Positions 11,401 to 21,049 of a stretch of 48,284 nt of DNA are shown here, piece after piece (within the stretch, counting starts at the first letter, position 1; each line of letters opens with the position of its first letter). Origin of the DNA: an uncultured Clostridium sp. (GTDB taxonomy: Bacteria > Bacillota > Clostridia > TANB77 > CAG-508); assembly GCA_900553365.1 (NCBI GenBank), contig USDL01000010.1, positions 1-48,284 of the forward strand, in the 5' to 3' direction. A program made the translations under genes and the position numbers. The notes under the pieces are model-generated. The model saw only the letters and a list, made by a program, of their open reading frames with translations. It did not search any database and was not told the origin of the DNA.

Positions 11401-14400
11401 TAAAATACCTTGATTTTGTAAGCAATAGGCTAAACTATTAGCTTTTTCATTTAATTCTTTGTAGGTTAATTTTTGCATGCCAAATACAACAGCAACATTG
11501 TTTGGAGTCTTGTTAGCTTGTTCTTCAAAAAGCTCTGCAATAGTCTTATCCTTTGGATAATCTGTTTTTGTATTATTAAAATCATATAATATTTTGTTTT
11601 TCTCAGCTTCACTTAACATGCAAATATTAGAAATTTTAACATTTAAGTTATCTAAACATGAGGTTAAAATGTTTGAGTAGTGTTTAGATAAATCCTCAAT
11701 AAATTGCTTGTTAAATAAAGCGGTAGCATATTCAAATGATAAATTTAATATATCATTTTCAGGTATAACTTCTAAAGACAAGTCAAATTTAGAAATTTTA
11801 GTATCTGGTGTGAAATATTCAGTTTTGATGTCTCCAAAGTCAGCAGTAGCGTTTCCATTATTTTGATATATGAACATAACATCAAAAAGAGGATTTCTAC
11901 TTGTATCTCTTTGAATTTTTAATTTATCAACTAATTCATCAAAAGGATAATCTTGATATTTGTAGTTATTTAAGCACATATCTTTAATGTAAGATAGGAA
12001 ATCTTTAAAGCTTAAATTAGAATCTATATTAGCTCTCATAGCTAAAGTATTAACAAACATACCAATTAAGTTGTATAGCTCAGCAATATTTCTACCAACA
12101 ATAGGAGAGCCAACAACAATATCCTCTTGAGAAGAATATTTTGAAAGTAAAATGTAGTAAACACTTAAAAGAAGCATGTAAGGAGTAACACCAAGTTGTT
12201 TTGAAGTATTGTAAATCTTAGCAGTTAAACCGTTTATCAAATTTAAAATAAACTTTATTACCAGCAGAAGATTTAACAGCAGGTCTTAAGTAGTTTGTAG
12301 GCATGTTAAGAACAGGAATATCATTTTTAAATTGATTCATCCAAAAATCTTGAGCCTCTTTAAAGTCACCAGAAGAAAGCCTGTTATTTTCCCAAACGGC
12401 GAAGTCCTTATATGATATATTTAATTTATCTAAAGACTGATTATTGTATAATTTGCAAAGTTCTCTAACGAAAATATGCAAAGAAGTACCATCAGAGATA
12501 ATGTGGTGCATATCAACAAATAAAGCAACTCTGTTATCATTTAATTTAATTAACTTAACTCTAAACAAAGGAGCAATAGATAAATCAAAAGGTTTAACAA
12601 AATCATAGAAAGCAGATTTTAGGTCATCAAAAGAGATGGCGTCATTTGATATATCTAATTTTAATGTTAAGTTATCATGAATTTTTTGAACAATATTATT
12701 GTCAACAATTTCAAAAGAAGTACGTAATTCCTCATGTCTTGCAATTAATGTATTTAGGCATGCTCCAAGTTTAGTAATATCAGGCATTTTATCCATGATA
12801 ATACCACCAGGAATATTATATAAAGTAGAATCTTTACCAGACATAGTTGTAGAAAGATACATTCTTTTTTGAGCTGAAGATGGAGGATAAAAATCTGCTT
12901 TTTTAGCAATAGGAATATTAAATTCCTTTTTAGCATCAAGTTTACTTGCAATTATATTAGATAATTCACTAATAATTGGATGCTCTAAAATATCTCTTGT
13001 TAATATAGATATTTTAAACTTATCCTGTATTAAAGCACATAAGTTAATTGCAGTTAAAGAGTCTCCGCCTAGGTAAAAGAAATTATCAGTTATGCTAATA
13101 GAATCTATATTTAATAATTGCTTGCAAAGTTCAATTAAAATTTTATCTGTAGAATTACGGGCAGGAACAATTTTCTTATTTGTATCTAAGTTTGGAGTAG
13201 GTAATTTTTTTCTGTCTATTTTTCCATTTGGTGTATAAGGAAACTTCTCAATTCTTTGGAAATGCACAGGTATCATATAATCAGGCAATTTATCCATCAA
13301 AAAGGCAACTAAGCTAGAAACATTAATTTCTGTATTTGAGGTGTAATAGCAAACCAAAAGCTTATTATCTATTCCAACAACAACATTTTGAAGAATTCCA
13401 TCAAAAAGAGAAATATTTTTTTCAATTTCGCCAAGTTCAACCCTGTAACCTCTAATTTTTACTTGAAAATCGCTTCTACCAAGGTGCACAAGTTCTCCGT
13501 CATAATTAAAATATACTAAATCTCCAGTATCATAAATCAAATTATTTTTAATATATTTATTCTCAATAAATTTTTCTTTTGTCAAATCATCACGCATGTA
13601 ATATCCCTTAGCAAGGCCATCTCCGCCAATATATAAGCTTCCTGGCACATACGGTGGTAGTAAATTTTGTTTGCTATCTAAAACATAAACTTGTGTATTT
13701 GCAATAGGAGTACCAATGGTAATTTGTTCCTCATGTGTTACATCTTTAATTGTAGACCATACAGCAGTTTCAGTAGGTCCATACATATTATAAATTTTAG
13801 CATTACAAATAGACTGCAATTTAACAAGTAAATTATCAGGGAAAGGTTCACCACCAACCAATATATCTGTTACGTTTTTCATATAATCTAACGAATTTGA
13901 ATCGCTTATTAATGCTTGAAATCTTGATGGAGTGGTTTGTATAATATTAACATTATTTTTTACACATAAATCATTGAAAAGTTTTGGGTTGTTTTGCTCA
14001 TTTTCATTTGCTATTACAACCTTTAAGCCTTTTTGCAAAGGAAGCAATGTTTCTAATACAAATATATCAAAAGAAATTGTAGTAATAGAAACAATAGCTT
14101 TGTTAATATTAAAATCAATTACATTTGTTGTACCACAAATAAAATTATTAATATTTTGGTGTTTAAGCATTACGCCTTTTGGTTTACCTGTTGAACCTGA
14201 TGTATATATAATATAAGCTAAATCTTGAGGAGTGTTAATAACTGGTAAATTCATATAGCTTTCTTCATAAATTTTATTTGATAATTCAATAAATATTTTA
14301 TTTTTAAAATCTACTTTTGTTTCTAAATTCTTAAAAGTCAAAAGGAACTTAGCATTACTATTATCTAGCATATATTGAACCCTATCTTTAGGATATTCAG

Positions 14401-16016
14401 GATCAATAGGAATATAAGTTCCTCCAGCCTTTAATACTGCAAGAATTGCAATAATCATTTCAAATGAACGATTTACCATTATACCAATTCTATCGTTTGT
14501 AGTAATTCCTTTCAAACGTAGGTAATGAGCGAGTGAATTTGCTTTTTTATTAAGCTCATCATAAGTCATTTCCTTATTTTCAAAAACAAGAGCAGTATTA
14601 TCAGGAGTTTTCTTAACCTGTTCTTCAAAAAGTTCTGTTATTGTTTTATCTTTTTCGTAAGCTGTTTTTGTATCATTAAAATCAAATAATATTCTATTTT
14701 TTTCTTCAGGCGTAACAACTTCAATATTATCAATTTCAATATTGCTATTTTTTAATATTTGGTTAATAATATTTAAAATTCTCTTATGAATATTTACAAT
14801 ATCCTTTTTTGAATACTTTGAAGTTTGATAATCATAAGCAATATTAACATTACCAGTATCATTCATATCATAAATATGAATATCAATATCATCTGCAATA
14901 TACTTATTTGGAACCCAATTAATCTCATAAGGTGTTTCTGAGACTTGAGCAGAACTTCTAATATTTTGATAAGATATTAATGTGTTATATAAATTAGGAA
15001 TTGTATTATCCTTAGTTCTAAGCTCTTTTAATAAAGAAACATAAGAATATTTTTGGTGCTTAAAGATATTAAAAAATTTGCTAGAAATAGTTGAGGCTAA
15101 TTCAGCAAATTGAATATTACCCCCTAAATTAACTTTTAGGGGAACAGTACTAACAAACATACCAGAAGTATGTTTTTCTTTAATATTACAACGGTTTAGA
15201 ATAGGTGTTCCAATAACAAATTCATCTAAACCAGAAACTTTACTAATATAAATAGCAAAAACAGACATAAAGAAATTAAATGTAGAAAATTTATTATTTT
15301 TACAAATTTCATTAATTTCTTTTAACAATGTTTTTGATATAGTAAATTGTTCTCTGTTTGAGAAAGACAACAAATTATCTTTAAGGGCAATGCTTCCAGG
15401 AATTGAAGCAGTTTCAGGCACAGACTTAAATGATGAAGCCCAAAAAGCTTTATCTTTATCAAATTTTTGACTTAACATATATTCTTGTTCAGAATTTATA
15501 TAATCTATGTAAGAAGGGTAAGTAATGTCATCAATATTCTCATTTTTCAATAAACAAGTATAAATCTTGATAATTTCAGATGCACCGAATACCTGCACTC
15601 CAAGCATCAGAAATTAAATGGTGCATATTAATAATAAAACCACCATGTCCATCAGGAAATTTAAGCATTGTAAACTTAAATAGAAAAGAATTAAACACAT
15701 CAAAAACAGTTGATGCAATTTCTTCTTCAACTCTCTTTAAATCATCATTAGAGCTTATTTGGGCAAGGTCAACATGAAATTCATTAAACGTTTCAACATA
15801 TTGCTTAATTTGATTATCTTGCTTTAGAAACTTAAGACGAAAGCTATCATTTTTTTGCACATAAAAATTAATAGCCTGTTCTAAGCTAGAAAAATCAACC
15901 TTATTAGGAATAATTACAGTTCCTGTGATATTTTCAATAGATGTCCCTTTAAAAACTTCTTCTGTATACCAAATTAGCTTTTGTGGAGTTGTTAAATCAT
16001 ACATGATATTTTGCAT
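5468..16016 (-). CDS. Trimodular NRPS with terminal reductase (C-A-T-C-A-T-C-A-T-R), needs four +1 frameshifts at CGG
   Basis: One 3,514-residue assembly line that appears as five ORFs. Skipping C at in-phase CGG codons 15587-15585, 12232-12230, 9117-9115 and 5993-5991 joins them (giving AGIGASE, DKGLTAKIY twice, and RVGNLMPR). The remaining 10,545 nt is a whole number of codons. Approximate residues: C1 1-440 (HHLISDAWS), A1 445-925, T1 Ser near 985 (GGDSL); C2 1040-1480, A2 1490-1960, T2 Ser near 2025; C3 2075-2520, A3 2530-3010, T3 Ser near 3063; thioester reductase 3140-3514 (ITGATGFLG, YVRSK). Hand-read specificity codes resemble Gly, Val and Gly. A leading C domain suggests N-acylation, and the R domain suggests reductive release as an aldehyde. 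ATG 16016 is preferred over GTG 16025 because GGGTGG is the ribosome binding site. No Sfp-type transferase is nearby. Confidence 0.9.
8309..9713. repeat. 1.4-kb near-identical direct repeat inside the NRPS gene, copy 1 (C3 and start of A3)
   Basis: This stretch matches 11424-12828 at a constant offset of 3,115 bp. It is essentially identical over most of its length, with scattered differences only near the right end (for example 9612 and 9656). It covers almost all of condensation domain C3, the linker and the first motif of A3, and includes the CGG site at 9115. Confidence 0.85.
11424..12828. repeat. 1.4-kb near-identical direct repeat inside the NRPS gene, copy 2 (C2 and start of A2)
   Basis: Second copy of the repeat at 8309-9713. 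The A-domain sequences diverge sharply just left of the boundary (11423 compared with 8308), so the repeat ends within the A-domain N-terminus. This indicates recent duplication or gene conversion of a C-domain cassette, with the CGG site at 12230 included. Confidence 0.85.
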
Positions 16017-16052
16017 AATTACCACCCTTACGACATTTTTTTACATAAAATA

Positions 16053-16081
16053 AGTATATCATTAAAGACGTAACAAATCAA
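16053..16081 (-). promoter_or_regulatory. Promoter of the NRPS-kinase operon
   Basis: On the minus strand, TTGATT (16081-16076) and TATACT (16058-16053) are separated by 17 bp, about 40 bp upstream of the NRPS start. It diverges from the htrA gene. Confidence 0.55.
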
Positions 16082-16137
16082 TAAAAAACTGTTTAAAATT
16101 TTTAAAAAAAGGAAAAAATAGAGTGAGGAGGGAAAAA

Positions 16138-17262
16138 ATGTATAGATATGAAAAAAAAGAAAGTAAATTCAAAAGAATTATAGGAACAATAGCACTAATG
16201 ATTGCAACCTCAGCAATTAGTATTTTATTATATAATATGTATTTAAAAATTGACATTCTTAAAGCCCCAACAATACAACCAAATGATAATTCAGCAGTAC
16301 GCTTATCCATAGAGGAAGAAGAGGAAAAGGAGGACTTAAATACCTTAGAAGATACAACTAAATGTGTTGTGGGAATTTCAAAAATTAAAAACAAAGGAGA
16401 CAATATATTTGAAAAAAATGCTACTGAGAACTTAAGCTTAGGAACCGGAATTATTGTTTCAGATAATGGATATATAATAACAAATTGGCACTTAGCAGGC
16501 AATAAGTATAGCTCATGTTATGTTACATTAGAAAATGGAAATGTATATAGCGGAAACACAGTGTGGGCTGATGAAAATTTAGATTTAGCAATAGTAAAAA
16601 TAAGCTTAAATGGCTTACAATATTTAAGTTTAGGAGATTCAGATAATATAAAAATAGGGGAAAAGGTTTATGCAATAGGAAATCCAATAGGAGTGGAATT
16701 TCAAAGAACTGTTACATCAGGAATAATTAGTGGATTAAATAGAACAATAAAAATTGAGGAAGAAAAAAACTCAAACTACATGGAAAGTCTTATACAAACA
16801 GATGCAAGTATAAATCAAGGTAATAGTGGAGGACCTCTTATCAACACAAAAGGAGAGGTTATAGGTATAAATTCAGTTAAAATAGAATCAGCTGAAGGAA
16901 TAGGATTTGCTATTCCAATAAACTTAATAAAACCAATAATAGAAAGCTTTATAAGCACAGGAAAATTTGAGGAAGCATATTTAGGAATTTTTGCGTATGA
17001 CAAAGAAGTAGTAAAATATTTGAAGAGTGATATAGATTTTGATGAGGGAATTTATGTTGTAAAAATATCTAAGGATGGGCCAGCCGCAAAAACCAACATA
17101 AAGATGGGAGATATTATAACAAAAATAGATGGAAATAGTATTAACAAAATGAGTGAACTAAGAACCTATATTTATAGAAAAAAACCAGGAGATAAAATAA
17201 CATTAACAGTAAACAGACAGGGCAAGGAAAATAATATTGATATAAATTTAGGAGAAAAGTAG
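16138..17262 (+). CDS. htrA: HtrA/DegP-type membrane-anchored serine protease with PDZ domain
   Basis: A 374-residue surface quality-control protease. A basic N-terminus is followed by one membrane helix (about 13-38) and an acidic linker, then a trypsin-like domain with the catalytic triad His118 (TNWHLAG), Asp149 (DLAIVKI) and Ser230 (GNSGGPL). A PDZ domain occupies about 275-370 (GDIITKIDG). The frame is open to a GTG at 16123, but that GTG lies in the GTGAGGAGGG ribosome binding site, so ATG 16138 is the start. It is divergent from the NRPS operon across a ~120-bp shared intergenic region. The family is certain; any link to NRPS export or aldehyde stress would be speculation. No in-phase CGG. 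Confidence 0.92.
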   Translation: MYRYEKKESKFKRIIGTIALMIATSAISILLYNMYLKIDILKAPTIQPNDNSAVRLSIEEEEEKEDLNTLEDTTKCVVGISKIKNKGDNIFEKNATENLSLGTGIIVSDNGYIITNWHLAGNKYSSCYVTLENGNVYSGNTVWADENLDLAIVKISLNGLQYLSLGDSDNIKIGEKVYAIGNPIGVEFQRTVTSGIISGLNRTIKIEEEKNSNYMESLIQTDASINQGNSGGPLINTKGEVIGINSVKIESAEGIGFAIPINLIKPIIESFISTGKFEEAYLGIFAYDKEVVKYLKSDIDFDEGIYVVKISKDGPAAKTNIKMGDIITKIDGNSINKMSELRTYIYRKKPGDKITLTVNRQGKENNIDINLGEK

Positions 17263-17366
17263 ACATAAACAATTTGTCGTGATATAATAATATCATCTTG
17301 ATGTATTTATCCTCTTTTTCAGTTTTATTTTTGCATCAAGAAAAAAATTTTTTGGAGGAAAACAAC

Positions 17367-17609
17367 ATGACATTAGCCCATCGGTTGCATGAAATCACTT
17401 GCAACAATGACCAGACGAAGGTAAAAGCTTTTGAGGAAGCTATTGCCAACCATCCTGAGAAAAAACTTCTTGCTGAATGTTTGAAGCGTGCTCAGCTTGG
17501 AGAAAGCTCCATTTACTTTGGCAAAAATATTTGCCCGCCGGAATCTTTGAATCTTGAAGGATTCCATCTTAAAAATGATGGATGTTGCCTCAAGTATTGT
17601 TGGGACTAA
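17367..17609 (+). CDS. Small GC-richer ORF of foreign appearance (80 aa), the only one with an in-phase CGG read straight through
   Basis: An 80-residue ORF starting at ATG 17367 with a strong TTTGGAGG eight bases upstream and its own terminator. Composition differs from all neighbours: roughly 45% G+C, with CAT, CCT, CTT, CGT, CTC and CCG codons that are rare elsewhere here. The C-terminal third is Cys/Gly-rich (NDGCCLKYCWD). I do not recognise a family. Codon 6 is CGG (17382-17384) in phase. Skipping its C would lead to a TAA after a few codons, so under the recoding seen in the other genes this ORF could not be translated to its end. It is most simply a recent arrival that still uses CGG as Arg, or is not expressed. 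Confidence 0.55.
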   Translation: MTLAHRLHEITCNNDQTKVKAFEEAIANHPEKKLLAECLKRAQLGESSIYFGKNICPPESLNLEGFHLKNDGCCLKYCWD

Positions 17610-17616
17610 TTTCAAC

Positions 17617-17648
17617 AATCCCCTGTTTCTTAACGGAAACAGGGGATT
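17617..17648 (+). terminator. Rho-independent terminator after the foreign ORF
   Basis: A 13-bp perfect stem (AATCCCCTGTTTC / GAAACAGGGGATT) with a 6-nt loop TTAACG is followed by ATTTTATG. It is GC-richer than the other terminators here, matching the ORF before it. Confidence 0.8.
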
Positions 17649-17669
17649 ATTTTATGTATAAAAGCCTTA

Positions 17670-18131
17670 CTATACAATGGCACCCAAGACCAAAATTCCT
17701 AAATTATCATTATATATCTCATCAAACTGCGAAATTGGTAACGGATTTTCTCCAATTCCAGCTTCTATAGTATATCCAGGTCTCCTAAATTGCTGCAAAA
17801 ACCAATCCTTATATCCTGCAAAGCTTGAATTATAAGGAACTTCAGCTAAAGAATATCCACTAACTTGAGCAAAAACATTTCCAATTTCCTCAGCATTTTG
17901 AGGAGCATAATTTTGAAACTGCCAATAAATTTCCTTACCCTGAGTATGATATGCTAAAATTAGTTGAAAATTATTATCTAAAGTAAAGTCATATAAAGCT
18001 AAAGCTTCAGGTTCAGTTAAAGGACCAAATCCAACAAAATCTCTTGGTGCTGGAGATGTAAAACCTTGTGCAAACTTTATCCTACGAGCTTCCTCCCATC
18101 CAGCTGGAAACTGTAAATTCAAATCCACACC
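17670..18131 (-). pseudogene. M14 zinc peptidase, C-terminal half (split by integrated element)
   Basis: The frame has no start of its own. From the att core it reads GVDLNLQFPAGWEEARRIK, then FTSPAPRDFVG, the third zinc-ligand region (AYHTQGKEIYW) and the catalytic Glu region (YTIEAGIGENPLP), ending with TAG at 17670. This is the C-terminal half of an M14-family carboxypeptidase of the gamma-D-glutamyl-diamino-acid (cell-wall peptide) type. Its N-terminal half lies 5.3 kb away at 23392-23891 on the same strand. Joining both at the shared 11-bp core gives 918 nt after removing two bypassed Cs, exactly 306 codons. The gene is therefore interrupted rather than decayed and could be restored by excision. 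No CGG occurs in this half. Confidence 0.88.
18121..18131. repeat. Left attachment core (attL) of the integrated element
   Basis: AAATCCACACC, identical to 23423-23433. Together with the inner arm it forms TCCACACCTGTGGA, a short palindrome at the junction. The minus strand of the core reads GGT GTG GAT TT in the peptidase frame. Confidence 0.82.
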
Positions 18132-18156
18132 TGTGGACTTTAAAAACTTCCAACCA
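18132..18156. repeat. Left inverted-repeat arm of the element
   Basis: A 25-bp arm starting TGTGGACTTT and ending CTTCCAACCA. The reverse complement of 23407-23431 matches it at 23 of 25 positions. It is a probable recombinase-binding arm. Confidence 0.75.
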
Positions 18157-18301
18157 CAAAAATAATGCGGAGCCAACTATTAATTAATTCATTTAACTAG
18201 TAGAAAATATTTCTAAACACACTCTTAAATACAAATGTCATAAAAACTATTTTCTTTAATATTCTGTTAATAGATTAAATAAGAAAGAATTTGACGTAAT
18301 T

Positions 18302-18439
18302 ATGAATAAAAATAAAAAAGAAAATAAGTTAAAAATCAATACATATTGTATTTTTACAGAAAAAGAAAAAGATGTAAGCCAAACAATAGGAGTAGTATTT
18401 AAAGACTATTTAGAAAATTTAAAGAAAAAAGCAAAGTAG
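18302..18439 (+). CDS. Small ORF (45 aa) ahead of the serine recombinase
   Basis: ATG 18302 to TAG 18437-18439 gives 45 residues: a Lys/Asn-rich start, then NTYCIFTEKEKDVSQTIGVV and a short basic helix LENLKKKAK. Small proteins of this shape (a beta strand with CIF/YYNF followed by an amphipathic helix) are often found directly upstream of large serine recombinases in clostridial elements, where they may act as recombination directionality or regulatory factors. That role is inferred from position and shape only. The ribosome binding site is weak, so expression is uncertain. Confidence 0.5.
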   Translation: MNKNKKENKLKINTYCIFTEKEKDVSQTIGVVFKDYLENLKKKAK

Positions 18440-18491
18440 TTATTTGAAAATGTTTTAAGCATGTTATAACTGGTTAAGAATAGGAGGTTAA

Positions 18492-20127
18492 ATGCTAGAT
18501 TTATTGAGCCCGAATTTTAAAGTACGGAATGTACATCAGGCTATCTAGAGAAGACGGAGAAAATGGAGAAAGTGAAAGTATCAGTAATCAAAGGAATATT
18601 CTTCAAAGATATGTAAAGGAGAACAATTTAAAATTCATAAAAGAATATGTTGATGATGGTGTAAGTGGTACAACTTTTGATAGACCTGGATTTTGTGAAA
18701 TGCTACAAGATATAGAAAATCAAACTATTAATATGATTATAACAAAAGACTTATCAAGATTAGGAAGAGACTATATAAAAACAGGATACTATATAGAAGA
18801 TTTTTTCCCTAAAAATAATATTAGATATGTAGCTATAACAGATGGAATAGATACATACATTAACAGCATAAATAACGATATAACGCCTTTTAAAGCTATA
18901 ATGAACGACTATTATGCAAAAGACATTTCGAAGAAAATAAGAAGTGTTTTAAAAGAAAAGCAGAAGCAAGGCGAGTATATGTGCAGTATCCCTGCTTATG
19001 GTTATAAAAGACATCCAAGTAAAAAAAATAAATTGATTATAGATATGCAAGTAAGAGATGTTGTTGAAAAAATTTTTGATATGTATGCAAATGGGCATGG
19101 AAGCCAGAAAATAGTAAATTATCTAAATGCCAATAAATATTTATCTCCAACAGGTTATAGAAAAACAGGAATAGTTCAGGATGAAAATAAAATAAGTTAT
19201 AATTGGAATGAAGTAACTATATGCAATATGCTGAAAAATGAAGTGTACATTGGAAATACTATTCAAAATAAAAGAACAGTAATATCATATAAAGTTAAGA
19301 AATTTAGAACAGTTGCTAAAAATGAACATATAAGAGTTAATAATACACATGAAGCCATTATTGATAAAGATATATTTGAAAAAGTGCAATGTATTATAGA
19401 AAAAAAAGGAACGAATACAAAACTTAAATATGACTATTTATTAAGAGGGTTACTTTATTGTTATCATTGCAAAAGAAAACTGCAAATAGTACTAAAAAAG
19501 AATTCTAAACAGAATACAAAATCACACCCTTATGTAACTTGCAGTGGTGCTAAAATAAGAGGATGCTATCCTATAAGCATGAATTATGAAAAGCTTGAAA
19601 AACATATTATTCATGTTATAAGAAAGATATTCAAAATTTATGCAAATAAGGAGATCCTTTATGAAGTTTATGAAAAATACAAAAATAAAACATTTGATAT
19701 TCAGGAAGAGTATAGTAAAAAAATTGAACAAACAAATAAAACCTTAATTGAAATAAATAACAATTTAGACAAAATGTATATGGATAAATTAAAAGGAATT
19801 TTACAAGAAGAGGATTATATAAGAGTTTCAAAAAGAATTAACTTTGAAAAAGAAAAATTAATAGCACAAAAGAAAGAATTAGAACAAAAAAATAGCCAAG
19901 CAGAGCGAAAATCAGAAATAAAAAATACTACAAAAGAAGAAATAGATAATTTAATAGAAAATTTTTTGAAATTAGAAAAAATAGAAAAAATTTATTTATA
20001 TCGTTTAATAAATAAAATTGAGATTGACAAAGATAAAAATATATACATATATTTCAACTTTTCAAAATTAAATTTAATTGCTGGAAATTTAGGTGAATTT
20101 GTAAAAGTTGAAGAATTAATTAATTAG
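18492..20127 (+). CDS. Large serine recombinase/integrase of the element, needs one +1 frameshift at CGG
   Basis: ATG 18492 lies five bases after TAGGAGG. Codon 12 is CGG (18525-18527); skipping its C gives NFKVGMYIRLSRED and a 544-residue protein, with the remaining 1,635 nt a whole number of codons. The resolvase catalytic domain occupies about 10-150 with nucleophile Ser18 (YIRLSRED) and DLSRLGRD. The recombinase domain follows (about 175-285, IPAYGYKRHP), then a zinc-ribbon-like CYHCKRK...CSGAKIRGC and a long coiled coil near 410-490. It should cut and rejoin the AAATCCACACC cores. Without the bypass, translation from the good ribosome binding site would give an 11-residue dead end, so the recombinase would depend on the host's recoding. 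Confidence 0.9.
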
Positions 20128-20201
20128 AAAAAATTATTGCTAAAATCTTGTTGAAAAAATATTTTTATGATAATATAAGAAAAAATAAGAGGTGTAGTTT
20201 G

Positions 20202-20957
20202 ATGAGCAAAAGAAGAAAAAATAAACAAAGAATTTGGCAAGTTGTTTTAGAAACTGTAATATTAATTTGTGTTTTAATTGGAGGGTATGTAACTTCCAAT
20301 GTAGAAACTTCTAATAATAATATAGAAAATGTAACACAAAATGAAAACAGAATAATAGATTTATCAACAATTCCGGAATATACATCTAGTCCATACGTAG
20401 AAATAAACAATAATATTCCTTATTTTACAGAAGAGGATTATACCACAGAACCTTTTGAACGATATAGTAAGTGGGATAGGCTAGGAAGAAGTGGAGTAGC
20501 GTATGCCAATGTATGTAGAGAGACAATGCCTAAAGAGGGAGAAGAGCGTGGAGAAATAGGAAGTGTTAAAGATCTTTCTGGTTGGGTACAGAAAAGATAT
20601 GATGATTTAATTAAAGATAAATATTTATATAATCGTTGCCATTTAATTGGTTGGCAGCTTTCAGCAGAAAATACCAATAAAAATAATTTAATTACAGGAA
20701 CAAGATATTTGAATACAGAAGGAATGTTGCAGTTTGAGAATCTTGTTGCGGATTATATTAGGGCTAATAAAGATAATCATGTGCTTTATAGGGTAACGCC
20801 TATATTTGAGGGGGAGAATAAGTTGGCAAGTGGAGTTGAAATGGAAGCGTGGTCTGTGGAAGATAAGGGGGAAGGTGTGTGTTTTAATGTTTATTGTTAT
20901 AATGTTCAGCCGGGGATTTTAATTGATTATGCGACGGGGGAGAGTTACGAGAAATAA
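20202..20957 (+). CDS. Membrane-anchored DNA/RNA non-specific endonuclease
   Basis: A 251-residue protein with a basic start (MSKRRKNKQRIW), one hydrophobic helix at about 12-30 (signal or anchor) and a low-complexity Asn linker. The nuclease domain has the family core YNRCHLIGWQLSAENTN (general base His147) and GTRYLNTEGMLQFE. This resembles Gram-positive secreted or entry nucleases (EndA/Spd1-like, NUC1 family), which act outside the membrane. ATG 20202 is chosen over the upstream ATG 20148 because AAGAGGTG sits just before it. It is the first cargo gene after the recombinase, about 75 bp downstream. Export is predicted from the N-terminus. No in-phase CGG. Confidence 0.88.
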   Translation: MSKRRKNKQRIWQVVLETVILICVLIGGYVTSNVETSNNNIENVTQNENRIIDLSTIPEYTSSPYVEINNNIPYFTEEDYTTEPFERYSKWDRLGRSGVAYANVCRETMPKEGEERGEIGSVKDLSGWVQKRYDDLIKDKYLYNRCHLIGWQLSAENTNKNNLITGTRYLNTEGMLQFENLVADYIRANKDNHVLYRVTPIFEGENKLASGVEMEAWSVEDKGEGVCFNVYCYNVQPGILIDYATGESYEK

Positions 20958-20981
20958 AGGGTATGTTTTTAAAATTTATGT

Positions 20982-21011
20982 ATTGACAAAGAGTAGAAAA
21001 TGGTATATGCT
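20982..21011 (+). promoter_or_regulatory. Promoter of the prepilin-like variable gene
   Basis: TTGACA at about 20982-20987 and TATGCT at about 21006-21011, with ~18-bp spacing, about 40 bp before ATG 21050. Confidence 0.6.
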
Positions 21012-21049
21012 AGGGAAAGGAAAAAGAGAGATAACAAAGGAGAGGTTTT

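Noticed and set aside
16123..16137. GTG 16123 as the htrA start
   Set aside because: It lies within GTGAGGAGGG, which is the ribosome binding site for ATG 16138.
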